From: Lunularia cruciata
Lineage: Eukaryota > Streptophyta > Marchantiopsida > Lunulariales > Lunulariaceae
Assembly: GCA_948567375.1 (NCBI GenBank)
Contig: OX419755.1
Span: 26,541,001 to 26,605,000, forward strand
Direction of reading: 5' to 3'
Length of the DNA: 64,000 nt
Under the pieces are notes generated by a model. It did not search any database, had not been told where the DNA came from, and worked only from the letters and a program-made list of their open reading frames with translations. Each line of letters begins with the position of its first letter. The first letter of the stretch is position 1. Position numbers and translations under genes: made by a program. Below are positions 52,790 through 62,480 of this stretch, one piece after another.

Positions 52790-54245
52790 TGCCTTCAATA
52801 TGAAGGATTTGGGTGCTCTAAAAGGACTTGATATTTGGATTGAGGTGACTAGCAATACATTAGTTTTACAATGTCCCTATCAGTATAGTGATATGGAGAG
52901 AGCATTGATTTAGAGTTGGAGTAGAAATCTTTTTGTGGTTGGTTTGGTGGAGATTTCATATGGAGAGTATGCATCAACTACAATGATACCAGCCATGAAG
53001 GATATACATGGCAACTACATAAATAGGTAGATGTATAGAGATTATCATCTTATCAACCAATAGACTAGGGCTGATTGGTATGTCATGTATACATGGCAAT
53101 TACATAAATAGGTAGATGTATAGAGATTATCATCTTATCAACCAATAGACTAGGGCTGATTGGTATGTCATTTTTACATTGGAGGAGATCTTTGATGTGA
53201 TTGGCCATGCAAAGGTCTTTAGTACTTTGGTCTTTGAGCAAGATATCATCAATTGTTGATCAAGGAAGAAGATAAGTCCAAGACATCATTTTGTGCTATT
53301 GATCCTCCCAACAAGGATGTGTTGTATTAGTGGAAGTTCTTACTATTTGGGTTAAAGAACACTCATGTTGAGTTCCAAAGGGTCATGGACAAGATCCTAG
53401 CTAGATTGGATTCTTCTTGGTGATGTATTGATAACATTTTGGTCTATAGAACTACTATAGAAGAGCATGAAAGAAAATTGTAGGAGATGTTTGAGAGGTT
53501 GAGATCTCATGGACTCAAATCACATCATGGAAAGTGTAGATTCTTCTATGAATAGGTTGAGTATTTGGATCACATTATCTACCCTAAAGGACTTGGTTTT
53601 CAATAAACCAAGGTGGATCTATTGCACGTATTCCTTGGCCTACAAATGTGAGCACAATATGAGCATTCCTTGGGTTGACAAGTGTTTATCGCCAATATGT
53701 TAGAGGATTTAGTGCCATTGCTAAGGCCTTGATGAAGCTGACCAAGCTTACATAGGAGTGGTGTTGGGTAGATGAGAAAGGGAGAGCTTTTGTAGAGCTC
53801 AAGGAGAGGTTGACATCTACTCCTCTTTTGAGGAGACCAATTAGAGGATGGCCATTTCAGGTTCACACTAATTAGAGTATGTTGGGTCTTAGAGCAGTGC
53901 TTACCAAGCATGATGATGAGGAGAAGTATTTTTTGGTGACCTATGCTAGTCACTCCAACAATTCAGTGGAGGCAAAGTATAGTTCATATGAAGGAGAGTG
54001 TTGGTAGCAATATGGGTAGTAGTACATTTTTTATGTTACATATTTTATAACCTCTTTACTCTCATCATTGATCATTGACCACTAAAGTGGTTGATGGAGT
54101 CTAACAAGCTTTTAGAGAAGCTTGCATGATGGGCTCTGATTTTATAAGAGTATGAATTCACGATTATTAAAAAACTTGGAGTGGTGAACTATGATGCAGA
54201 TGGGTTGAGTAGAAACCCATGTCTCAACTAGTATGATCAGACCAA
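52790..54245 (+). pseudogene. MP copy 4 reverse transcriptase and RNase H
   Basis: In broken frames: FAFNMKDLGALKGLDIWIE, LLPFGLKN-type FGLKNTHVEFQRVMDKIL, the catalytic box decayed to CIDN at 53424-53435, LRSHGLKSHHGKCRFFYE, then GFSAIAKALMKLTKL, WCWVDEKGRAFVELKERLTS, the RNase H stretch SHSNNSVEAKYSSYE, and LIIDH. The frame is cut by stops, and by an 85-bp tandem duplication at 53003-53172 before the catalytic box. Confidence 0.8.
53003..53172 (+). repeat. 85-bp tandem duplication in RT
   Basis: The segment with GGCAACTACATAAATAGG, TTATCAACCAATAGACTAGG and GGTATGTCAT occurs twice head to tail with a period of 85 bp and essentially one internal difference (GCAACTAC against GCAATTAC). The reverse copy has one. 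Much less diverged than the rest of the element, so it is recent. Confidence 0.9.
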
Positions 54246-54399
54246 AGGATGTTAACATGGTGAGATAGATGAGAAGATGGTGTCGGGTTGGCATGCATCT
54301 ACCTTTCTTTGTATATTTTTTGAGGCTTTGGTGGTAGCTTTCTCAATGCATACAAGAGGAGTTATTAAGATCACAAATCTCAAGAGTGTAGATAGTGTA

Positions 54400-54650
54400 C
54401 AACTCAACAAGACATTCATGATGATGTCTTAGTGATAGACTATCTTTGCATTGGTGTTGTGGGTAGCACAATTATGGCCAAGGAGAGAGAACATGTCTTT
54501 CAACAAGCCGAGTGGTTCAGATTGGAGGGCAAAGATCTTCTTTGTATATGGGAGGATGGTAGAGTGCAAGTAGTACCACTTCCATCTCAAAGACCACAAT
54601 TGGTCCATCATGCTCATGAGGAGCTAGGACCATTTTGGAGTAAAGTGTAT
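54400..54650 (+). pseudogene. MP copy 4 integrase, N-terminal start only
   Basis: The frame from 54432 reads IDYLCIGVVGSTIMAKEREH, FRLEGKDLLCIWEDGRVQV and HAHEELGPFWSK, the entry to the integrase zinc domain seen in the other copies (HAHEELGHFGVKHTY). It stops at 54650, where the B2 end of the reverse MP element begins. Confidence 0.8.
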
Positions 54651-55312
54651 TGTCATGCGTATAAACATTGCTACACAACATACATTGTTGTCAACATCAT
54701 GTACTATAGAAGCACAACTCACACATAAGTCATACACAAACTCTAAAGTGCAACAATAATCAGATTGTTTACAACTCTCGACTCAACCCAAATCAGATCA
54801 GTATTTGATTTGTCACTCTATAAATGACCAACAACTGGACACTTATTACAATCAAACCACACCCACTCTAGCTCAGAGAATCCAAGTGACGCTTGCTGAC
54901 CTCTGTCTACCATAGCCAAGAACTCAAAGGCTCAACATCAAAGAAGTGAGCCCTCTAGAGATGCACTTCAAAAGTATACCCTTGGACTCAAGCTAGGTTT
55001 GGAACCCTAACGGTCCCGCTGATGGTACACTTGATGGTGCAAATGGTGCAAAGTGACAGTGGGCCCTACCATGAAGTCAGTACCTTGAACAAAAAACCTG
55101 ACCATCAAAAAGTAGTCTATGGGAAACTACTACAATACCTCTAACTACTATCATTGCAACTCTAGTGTTCGAGCAATCTAGTTCCACCACTACAAATGGC
55201 ATGACAGTTGTTGTGCATATATACATTACTACACAACATACATTGTTGCAACATCATACACTATAGAAGCACAACTCACACATAAGTCATACACAAACTC
55301 TAAATTTTCATA
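54651..55312 (-). repeat. MP copy 3 terminal block B1-A2-B2
   Basis: Reverse strand: GCTAGGGGGGCGAT (purine-rich), then B1 55312-55207 (ending GCACAACAAC), A2 55206-54756 starting TGTCATGCCATTTGTAG, and B2 54755-54651 (TTGCACTTTAGAG to ACGCATGACA). B1 and B2 are about 105 bp and alike. A2 is about 450 bp and matches block A1 at 46062. Confidence 0.85.
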
Positions 55313-55481
55313 ATCGCCCCCCTAGCTGGCGGTTAGGTCCCTCTAACTCTAGATAGCCATCTACTCCAAGTATATGGTATACCCTATGATGGCCAAAGAT
55401 CAAAAGGCCGGGTGTTATGGAGTCCCATTGTTAGTCACCTATCTGCAATCTATACCATATAAAGAATGAACTAGCTATAGG

Positions 55482-55622
55482 TCAAGTACATCTAGGATAT
55501 AACCATTTTCCTTAAGGAACCATCGTGAGGGGAGGAGTCATACATGCCATATGCCATCCTTTCAAACAACTATCACACACTAACATAATAATAAATCCAC
55601 TAGAAGAGCTACATAACATACA
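55482..55622 (-). pseudogene. PHD finger at the C-terminus of MP Pol (copy 3)
   Basis: Reverse strand from 55622: CMLC, then eleven residues to CDSC, LKGW, HMAC, MTPPLTMVP, a TAA, GKWL, YPRC, T and the pol stop TGA. Spacing C-x2-C-x11-C-x2-C-x4-H-x2-C-x14-C-x2-C is the PHD C4HC3 pattern, with the GWH, PPL..VP and W residues typical of PHD fingers. Only the seventh ligand is changed (Cys to Tyr; Cys in copy 1). PHD fingers commonly read histone H3 tails. It replaces the chromodomain that chromoviruses carry here. Copies 1 (8734-8874) and 2 (15109-15249) have it too. Confidence 0.85.
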
Positions 55623-56895
55623 CCTCAAGCTTGCACATATAGTGCCAAGCTTGGGTCCATAGTACCATCAATGTTTAGGAGATGGCATGGTGCACAATTG
55701 TGCACATGATCCTTCCAAACAACACCATCACATCCTTCTAACACAAGGACTCCAGATGGCAAAACCTCATGTACTCTCAAGATAGTGCTGCGGCTTGTTG
55801 AAACATCAAGTATTATTGGTGTTGCTTGTTGTAGATATATATAGTCACCTGGATGAAATCAACAGATTGAGGGTCTATAACCTCCCCCTTGAATAGTAGC
55901 ATAATGTAAGGTATCCCTATGCTGAGCAATCGCCAAGTTCTCAAAAACCATCAGCATCACTCACCAAAAGATCTCTGCTTGTTGAGAACATGTGCTCATC
56001 CATACATCTAGATCATCTACGTCCAAGACTATAGTAGCATCTTAACAAATGGCTGCGGGTAAATCTAGATCTTGTCCATAGAGAAGGATGCTAAGGAGGC
56101 TTACTGGCTTAACTGATAGCCCATGGCCAACCAAGGTAATTGGAGATCCCAATCTCCCAAGTGGCCTCTCCACAAACCATACTTTTGCAATCCTCTCTTC
56201 ACCATCTGAACCACTTTCTTTGCTAAGACATCTGCCTCAAGGTGATCTCAGGATGTAGTATGATGATCAATCAAAGCCTTGTCACACAAGACCTGAAAAT
56301 CCCCAAGAACTCTATACCTTGATCAGTCAAAGCATCAGTTGGTGCACCAAAATGACTAAGAACTCAATCTAGGAATGAGTAAGCTATCCCTCACTAGACT
56401 TGTCAAGAAGTGCCACCAACTCAATCTACTTGGAGAAGTGCTCCACCATCACCAAAACATACCAATGATGTCTCATAGTCAATGATAAAGGTCCAACAAA
56501 GTCCAAACTCCAATGGTAACCCAATCCCATGATAGGTAATGGGTGTAACTGTGATGTAGGAGCATTGAATGATGCTCTAACTCAGTCACAAACCACACAT
56601 CTGGCAACAAACTATTGTACCTCAGTTTGCATACCGCACCACCAATAATGAGTATGGAGTAAGCTATATGTACGCTTTACTCCAAAATGTCCTAGCTCCT
56701 CATGAGCATGACGGACCAATTGTAGTCTTTGAGATTGAAGTGGTACTACTCTCACTCTACCATCTTCCTATACACACAAAAGGTGTTTTCCTTCCAATCT
56801 GATCTGTCTAGCTTGCTAAAGAACATGGTCTCTCTCCTTGGCTCCAATTGTCCCACCCACAAGACCAATGCAAAGATAGTTCATCACTAAGACGT
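55482..56895 (-). pseudogene. MP copy 3 integrase
   Basis: Reverse strand: YLCIGLVGGTIGAKERDH, HAHEELGHFGVKRTYSLL and YWWCGMQTEVQ (zinc domain), VRASFNAPTSQLHPLPI, GLGYHWSLDFVGPL with the first catalytic Asp, a decayed core, then the C-terminal module FHPGDYIYLQQATP and VHEVLPSGVLVLEGCDG, WKDHVHNCAPCHLLNID, and the PHD finger after a frame change. Together these make a DDE-type gypsy integrase with a PHD instead of a chromodomain. Confidence 0.8.
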
Positions 56896-57061
56896 CACCA
56901 TGAATGTCTCATTGAATTGTATCAATATCTTCACTCTTTGGATCTGTAACCTCAATAACTCTTCTTGTATGCACTAAGAGAGATACCACCAAAGCCTTAG
57001 AAAATATACACAGAAAGGCCAATGCATGCTAACCTGGCACCATCTCCAATGCACTATGAAA

Positions 57062-58400
57062 TCATAATCTTGTAAAATTAGAGCCCATCGTGCAAGCTTC
57101 TTTGAAAGCTTGTCGGACTCCATCAACCACTTCAATGGCTAATGATCAGTGATGAGAGTGAAGGAGTTACCAAATAGGTAACATTGGAATTGTGCTATTG
57201 CCCAAACTATTGCCAAGCACTCTCTCTTATATTAACTATACTTTGCCTCTGCTCAATTGTTGGAGCAACTAGCATAGGCCACCACAAACTCCTACCCCTC
57301 ATCATTATGTTGAGTGAGCACCACTCTAAGCCCCAACATACTCCAATCAGTATGAACCTGAAATGGTCATCCTTTGATTAGTCTCCTCAAAATAGGAGAA
57401 GATGTCAACCTCTCCTTGAGCTCTACAAAAGCTCTCTCCTACTCATCTCCCCAACACCACTCTTGTGTAAGCTTGGTCATCTTTGTCAAGGCCTTGGCAA
57501 TGGCACTAAATCCCCTAACTTAGCAGCGATAGAAGTTTTCCAACCCAAGGAATGCTTGCACTCTGCTCACATTTGTAAGCCAATAAATATGTGCAATAGC
57601 CTCCACCTTGGTTTGTTAAACACCAAGTTCTCTAAGGTAGATAGTGTGACCCAAATACTCAACCTGCTCATGGAAGAACCTACACTTTCCAGGATGTAAT
57701 TTGAGTCCATGAGATTCAACCTCCAACACCTCCAACAATTATCTCTCATGCTCCTCCACAGTAGTGCTATAGACCAAAATGTCATCAATATAATACCGAG
57801 CAAAATCCAATCTAGCTAGGATCTATCCATGATCCGCTGGAACTTAGCAAGAGCATTCTTTAACCCAAACGGTAAGAACTTCCACTCATATGACACATCC
57901 TTGCCATGAGGATCAACAACCTAAAATGTTATCTTGGACTTATCCTCCTCCCTGATCGGCAATTGATGATATCATGCTCAAAGATCCAAAGTACTAAAGA
58001 CCTTTGCATACCTAATCGTATCAAAAATCCCCTCTAGTGTAGGCATGGCATACCGATCAGCCCTAATCTGTCGGTTGATAGGATAGTAATCTCCACATCC
58101 ACCTATCTGTGTAGTTGCTATGCATATCCTTCTTGGCTGGCATCACTATAGCTAATGCATACTCTCCATGTGAGACCTCCACCAAACCAGCCTCAAAAAG
58201 GTCTCTACTTTGGCTCTGAATCAATGTCCTCTCCATGTCACTATAGCAATAAGGACGTCAAAAAATTGGTGTATTGCTAGTCAGCCCAATCTATATACCA
58301 AGTACCTTTAGAGCACCCAAATCCTTCATATTAAAGGCAAAACAACTTGTGTAGCTCTTCAAGAACCTCCAAACTCTCCATCTTTCCTCTCTTGTAAGCT
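57062..58400 (-). pseudogene. MP copy 3 reverse transcriptase and RNase H
   Basis: Reverse strand: WRVWRFLKSYTSCFAFNMKD, LVEVSHGEYALAIVMPAKK, DYYPINRQIRADRYAMPTL, an intact catalytic box YYIDD at 57795-57781, HGLKLHPGKCRFFHEQVEYL and GFSAIAKALTKMTKLTQEW. RNase H follows: QVHTDWSMLGLRVVLTQ with its first Asp, AEAKYS, LFGNSFTLITDH. The end of RNase H (VNRDADGLSRNP type, as in copy 2) is removed by a deletion at 57050. A few stops and frame changes; otherwise well preserved. Confidence 0.9.
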
Positions 58401-58797
58401 TGGGTCCAAGATCTGGCTCATACGTATCCTCTATAACTGTCATAAGAGTGGAAGACATAATGATTGGCTACTACACTTGGCCCTTAGGAGCAGTAGTGTC
58501 ATGCTCCCGACCACTAGAGGTTCCAACCTCTGTGTGAAAAACTCCCTCCACTTTGGTTGCAAGCTCCACACATCCTCTAGTTGCATCCCAAGTGGACCAA
58601 GGGTGTAACCCAAGTAGCCCACACTCACTTGGATGGACTCCAAGTAGACCACTCTCCCTAGTAGCTACTAGTTGTGTCCCAAGAATACCATGTCCACTCG
58701 ATCCATCACCCCTAGCATGTGCTTGAATTGTCTTGATAAGCACAATGCTCATAAGTGTTCAAGTGGTGATGCCTATCAAGCATATCCTACATAGCTT

Positions 58798-59765
58798 TGC
58801 CAAACCAAGGCTCACAATCCAGGTCAAATAGTTCAAGTCCATAGCTTGTCCTAACACCTAACTCTTAGATGCCTTTAACACTATTGGAACAACAATAATA
58901 TTGGTGCAAAAACCCATCACCCGCTCTCTCTCATTAGTGTTGGGCTCCACCAACTACTATAACTATGAGTCCCAAACAAGTCCAAGTCCTCCATCTCAAA
59001 AAGCATGAGAGCTTGGGAAACTCATAAGTGTGGGAAAAGCAGCTCTAGGTTGTTCAACTAGGTTCACCACTACCATAGATGACCTATCAGCCACTACCAC
59101 CATCTAAGACTAACACCCACATCCAAGATATCATCAACAAGGATGTGGTCTAGTCGTTGAATCCCATCATATGCATACTATAAAACCTCTCCAGGTAAGA
59201 GGTTCATCCACCAAAGATGAAGACAATGAGTCCGTGATCCCACTTTGGCTGCATCCAACAATACGATAGGTCCTATCCAAGAATGGATTTAATGTATACT
59301 CACCACCACTCTAGTGCAAGAATCACCCATCAAAAGAATGTTCTCCAAAAGGTAAGTTGGAGAAACAAACTGATGAACCTAAAGATGTCATAGTATTCGT
59401 AACATCTCCCAAAACACACTAGAACAAGGATCCTGGAGACCCAAACCTTGGCTACCACGTGTATGTCCTTGACATGGCCATCCAAAAATCACCAAGTGAA
59501 TAGGCCCATGTCTCTCCAGATCATGCACCCCCAGTAAGGAAATGTCTACAGGTAGGGCCTTTTGGTAACCTTTAACTGTTGACATCAGTAGTAATTAAGG
59601 ATACCGGTAGGCCAAGTGTGCCACATGATGTAGAGAGACTTGCATGGCAATCTCATCTCTATCCACATACAAGTACCTCTATACTCATATACCCGCCTGT
59701 AGGACCATAGCTAGTTTGGTGCTAATCCCACCAAACAACTCCAATAGACATACTCCCTCTATTAG
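58798..59765 (-). pseudogene. MP copy 3 C5-cytosine DNA methyltransferase domain
   Basis: About 320 codons between protease/linker and RT. Reverse strand, in order: VCLLELFGGISTKLAMVLQ (motif I, 59750-59695), YLYVDRDEIAMQV (motif II), IHLVIFGWPCQGHTRG (motif IV, catalytic Cys codon 59474-59472), LGLQDPCSSVFWEMLRIL, LLENILLMGDS (motif VI Glu-Asn at 59346-59341), VLLDAAKVGSRTH and LHLWWMNLLP (motif VIII), and VLGQAMDLNYLTW (motif X). Such enzymes transfer methyl from AdoMet to C5 of cytosine. Motifs VIII-X recall the DNMT3/DRM group and the PCQ motif other groups, so I leave the subfamily open. A few stops and frame changes; inactive as it stands. Confidence 0.88.
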
Positions 59766-59768
59766 ATA

Positions 59769-60740
59769 CTACCAAGCAATGAGTGTGGTATCCAAAGGTA
59801 TCAAGGTAATTGACTTTGGAGGCTCATCCTCACACTCATATCCTAGAGGTACAGAGGCTCTACACCAAGCTTGTTGCACCAACCAATTTGCATACTTTTG
59901 CAATGCCTCCTCTAAACTCCACAATGGAACATCCAAGGTGGATAGAACAATCCCACTTGTACTCCAAATCCGAGTGATCTCTTCTAGTACTAGAGTATCC
60001 TCTACATAGGCGTTCCACTCCAATAAATCACCAGGCCAAATAACTACACCACTGAAAGCTGAAACTGATGCTACCATGGTCTTGGACTGTAGTGAGCCAA
60101 GACTGCCACTACTAAAGCATATCGGTAAGCAACATACTCGTCCCTCACTAGACTGCAAACCTGGTCTATAAGAGGTTGTCTCCTCCCAATAGTCAATATT
60201 GAAACCCATGGGATACAACATTGCTCCCCCAACTAGCACATCGTATAACTCAGCTATTGTCACAATAGCCTGAGCTCTCACCACCGAGCTATCATTTGGA
60301 TGATCAGGCTAAACCTAGACAACAAGCTCCCCATGTGTGATGTACTATGTCAGACCACTACCTAAAGATGTCTGGATTTGAAATGGATACCTCTCCACAT
60401 CAGTCTTTCGTAACTCTAGACCGACTATTGCAACCTTCCCCAACATAAGGAGCTGTGCACCAGAGTCTAACAAGACTCTCTTTGGTGTATAGACCTTCCC
60501 TAAAGGTCCCACCAAGTAGAAAATCCCCATTTGGTTATCCAATAGGACAACACTAGGTGTGAACCGGTCCAACTGGCAACTCCTCTAGTCTAAGCGTTGC
60601 TACTTGCCATAAACCACTGGTCGTTGAACGGATCCCATGCTCCTCAACCAAGTCAGCTCCACTATCAACCACCTCTGCTCTAGTAGTAGGAACCGCATTA
60701 TCCTTACTCTCACAAAGCATGGCAGCCAACCAAAACACCT
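59769..60740 (-). pseudogene. MP copy 3 aspartic protease and linker
   Basis: Reverse strand: EEHGIRSTTSGLWQVATLRL (60738-60553), then the frame 60572-60345 with KRVLLDSGAQLLMLGKVAIV, whose DSG (60467-60459) is the retropepsin active site. The next frame, 60284-59769 (171 codons), begins AELYDVLVGGAMLYPMGFNI and DYWEETTSYRPGLQ, probably the protease end and its link to Pol, and leads into PPKSITLIPLDTTLIAW just before the methyltransferase. Confidence 0.8.
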
Positions 60741-61203
60741 AGGTGAGGTCAACTCCCAATGTAAACATGTCACTGGTTGAAAACAAAGGGCACCGCATAA
60801 TCAGCTGAGCCGCCCCCAACATCGTGCTCAACTCAATCTGTGTAGTAGCAGGTGGCTAACTAGTAAGTAGTCCATCATGCATCCCATCACCACCTACCAC
60901 ACCTGTATTGGGATATCTAGGAGCCATGGATATCATCTGCAATGCCTTAGATAGGGTGAAAGACTAAGGAAGTCTGACATGTCTCCCAACTTCTCCTCTA
61001 TGTAAGTCCAACTCCATTAATGCTCCTCTAGGCTCTAGAGCACATATTGCATTCCTAATCACTACTATAGATGCATCCACTTGTGCTACTCCGCACATGA
61101 AGTCCAAAGCATCTCTATCACCAACATATGAGGTGGAAGCCTTAACACCCAAATCTGATCTCCTGTGAGCAATGGCCATACTAGCCAATCTTTGCTCCAA
61201 TTG

Positions 61204-62480
61204 CTAAATCCAAGTAGCCATAGTTGTATTAGAAGTAAGTTCAGGTATTGCATCTCTATTAGGTGTAGATCTTCTATCACCACCTCTACCACCTTGTCCT
61301 CCATGAATTGGAGCTCCTTTACTACTCGCCATAGCAACGCTACCACTCCATAACTTTGGGTGAAAGTCAAAGCATTGGTCACTAGTGTGACCAAATCTGT
61401 GGCAATGCTCACATTGCCCGTGTGCTGGTTGTGATGCACCAGGGGTATCAGGTCTGCTGCCTTGAGTACACTCTCTCCTATGGTGAGGTCCACCACAAGT
61501 CCAACAAGCAACACTACCACTCAATGGCTGCTGCTGACCTGAAAAGGAAGGTAAGGGTCTAACTATAGTAGGCTCTCCACTCACTCCATAGGATCTGGAC
61601 TGTCCACCCTGTCCTTAAAAACCAACTAGGCGTGGTGCACTCTATTACACTCTAGAAGAAGTAATAGTTGTGGATGAGATCTCCTTACCAAATCTAGATG
61701 TCACCACTCTCTCCTCTATTATGTTGAGCTCAATATGCTTAGCCAAACCAAAGACCACTACCAAAGTGTGCAAACTAGCTTGTAATAATGTAGCATCATG
61801 AACTATACATCATAACTCCTTGTCTAGTATCCCATACCAAAATTGGATTTCTTGGGCCTCAATAACTCCCTTAGTGAAACTGATCAGCTATCTCATGTGA
61901 GTGTATGCCTCATGTAGGCTCTCTCTAGCCTTCCAATGGAACTCCTACAAGCTCCTCAGCTTGTCAATCCATACTCCCTGGTAGTTTTGCCTCAAACACT
62001 AGAAGAATTCAACCATGGGTTAAACCCCGATACCACACCACCTCCTGTAGTGGTACCTCCACTTGTAGTAGCACTATCTCCAACTAGTGCACCTCCACTA
62101 GCTCCACCACCACTACTCGAGCTAGAACTCGTGGGTACATCCAATCTACTCTTGGCAACTGAGTCTAAAGTGATAGAGACATAGTTTAGAGACCAATACT
62201 ATCTCCATAACTCAATCTCCTCCAATTGAGCTCTCCTAAACTCATGGTAGTCGTCCATCAATGGACACTCCAACTACTAAAACAACCCCTTCCATGCCAT
62301 GAAGGGTGTAAACAAAGTTAGGTTCCACATCTACTATAGATCACACCAACTATCAAACTCCTAGATCAAGTCATCCAACTCAATGGTACCTACTATACAT
62401 AGTAACACCTAGGGCCTTTGGAGGCCCCATAAATCTTGTCCATGTCCCACAACAACGGTGCGTACATGCCAAGTGTACTT
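61204..62480 (-). pseudogene. MP copy 3 gag with two zinc knuckles
   Basis: The 126-codon frame 61584-61204 has CWTCGGPHHRREC and CEHCHRFGHTSDQC; the second is an exact C-x2-C-x4-H-x4-C knuckle. A GGQGGRGGDRRS basic stretch follows. Capsid lies upstream (62450-61620) in broken frames, parallel to the forward copy (DKIYGASKGP, FTPFMAWKG region). A coiled-coil-like MEQRLASMAIAHRR lies just downstream (61200), before protease. Confidence 0.8.

Larger units (their letters stand above)
46062..54650 (+). mobile_element. MP copy 4, forward (5' end to integrase zinc finger)
   Basis: A decayed MP element that starts with block A1 inside the family C RNase H. It runs through leader, gag (with a nested F solo LTR), protease, methyltransferase, RT, RNase H and the first part of integrase, stopping at 54650 in the HEELG segment. 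There the reverse MP element begins with its B2 terminus, so that element interrupted this one. The rest of this copy should lie beyond 64000. It has more stops and frameshifts than the reverse copy. Confidence 0.85.
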
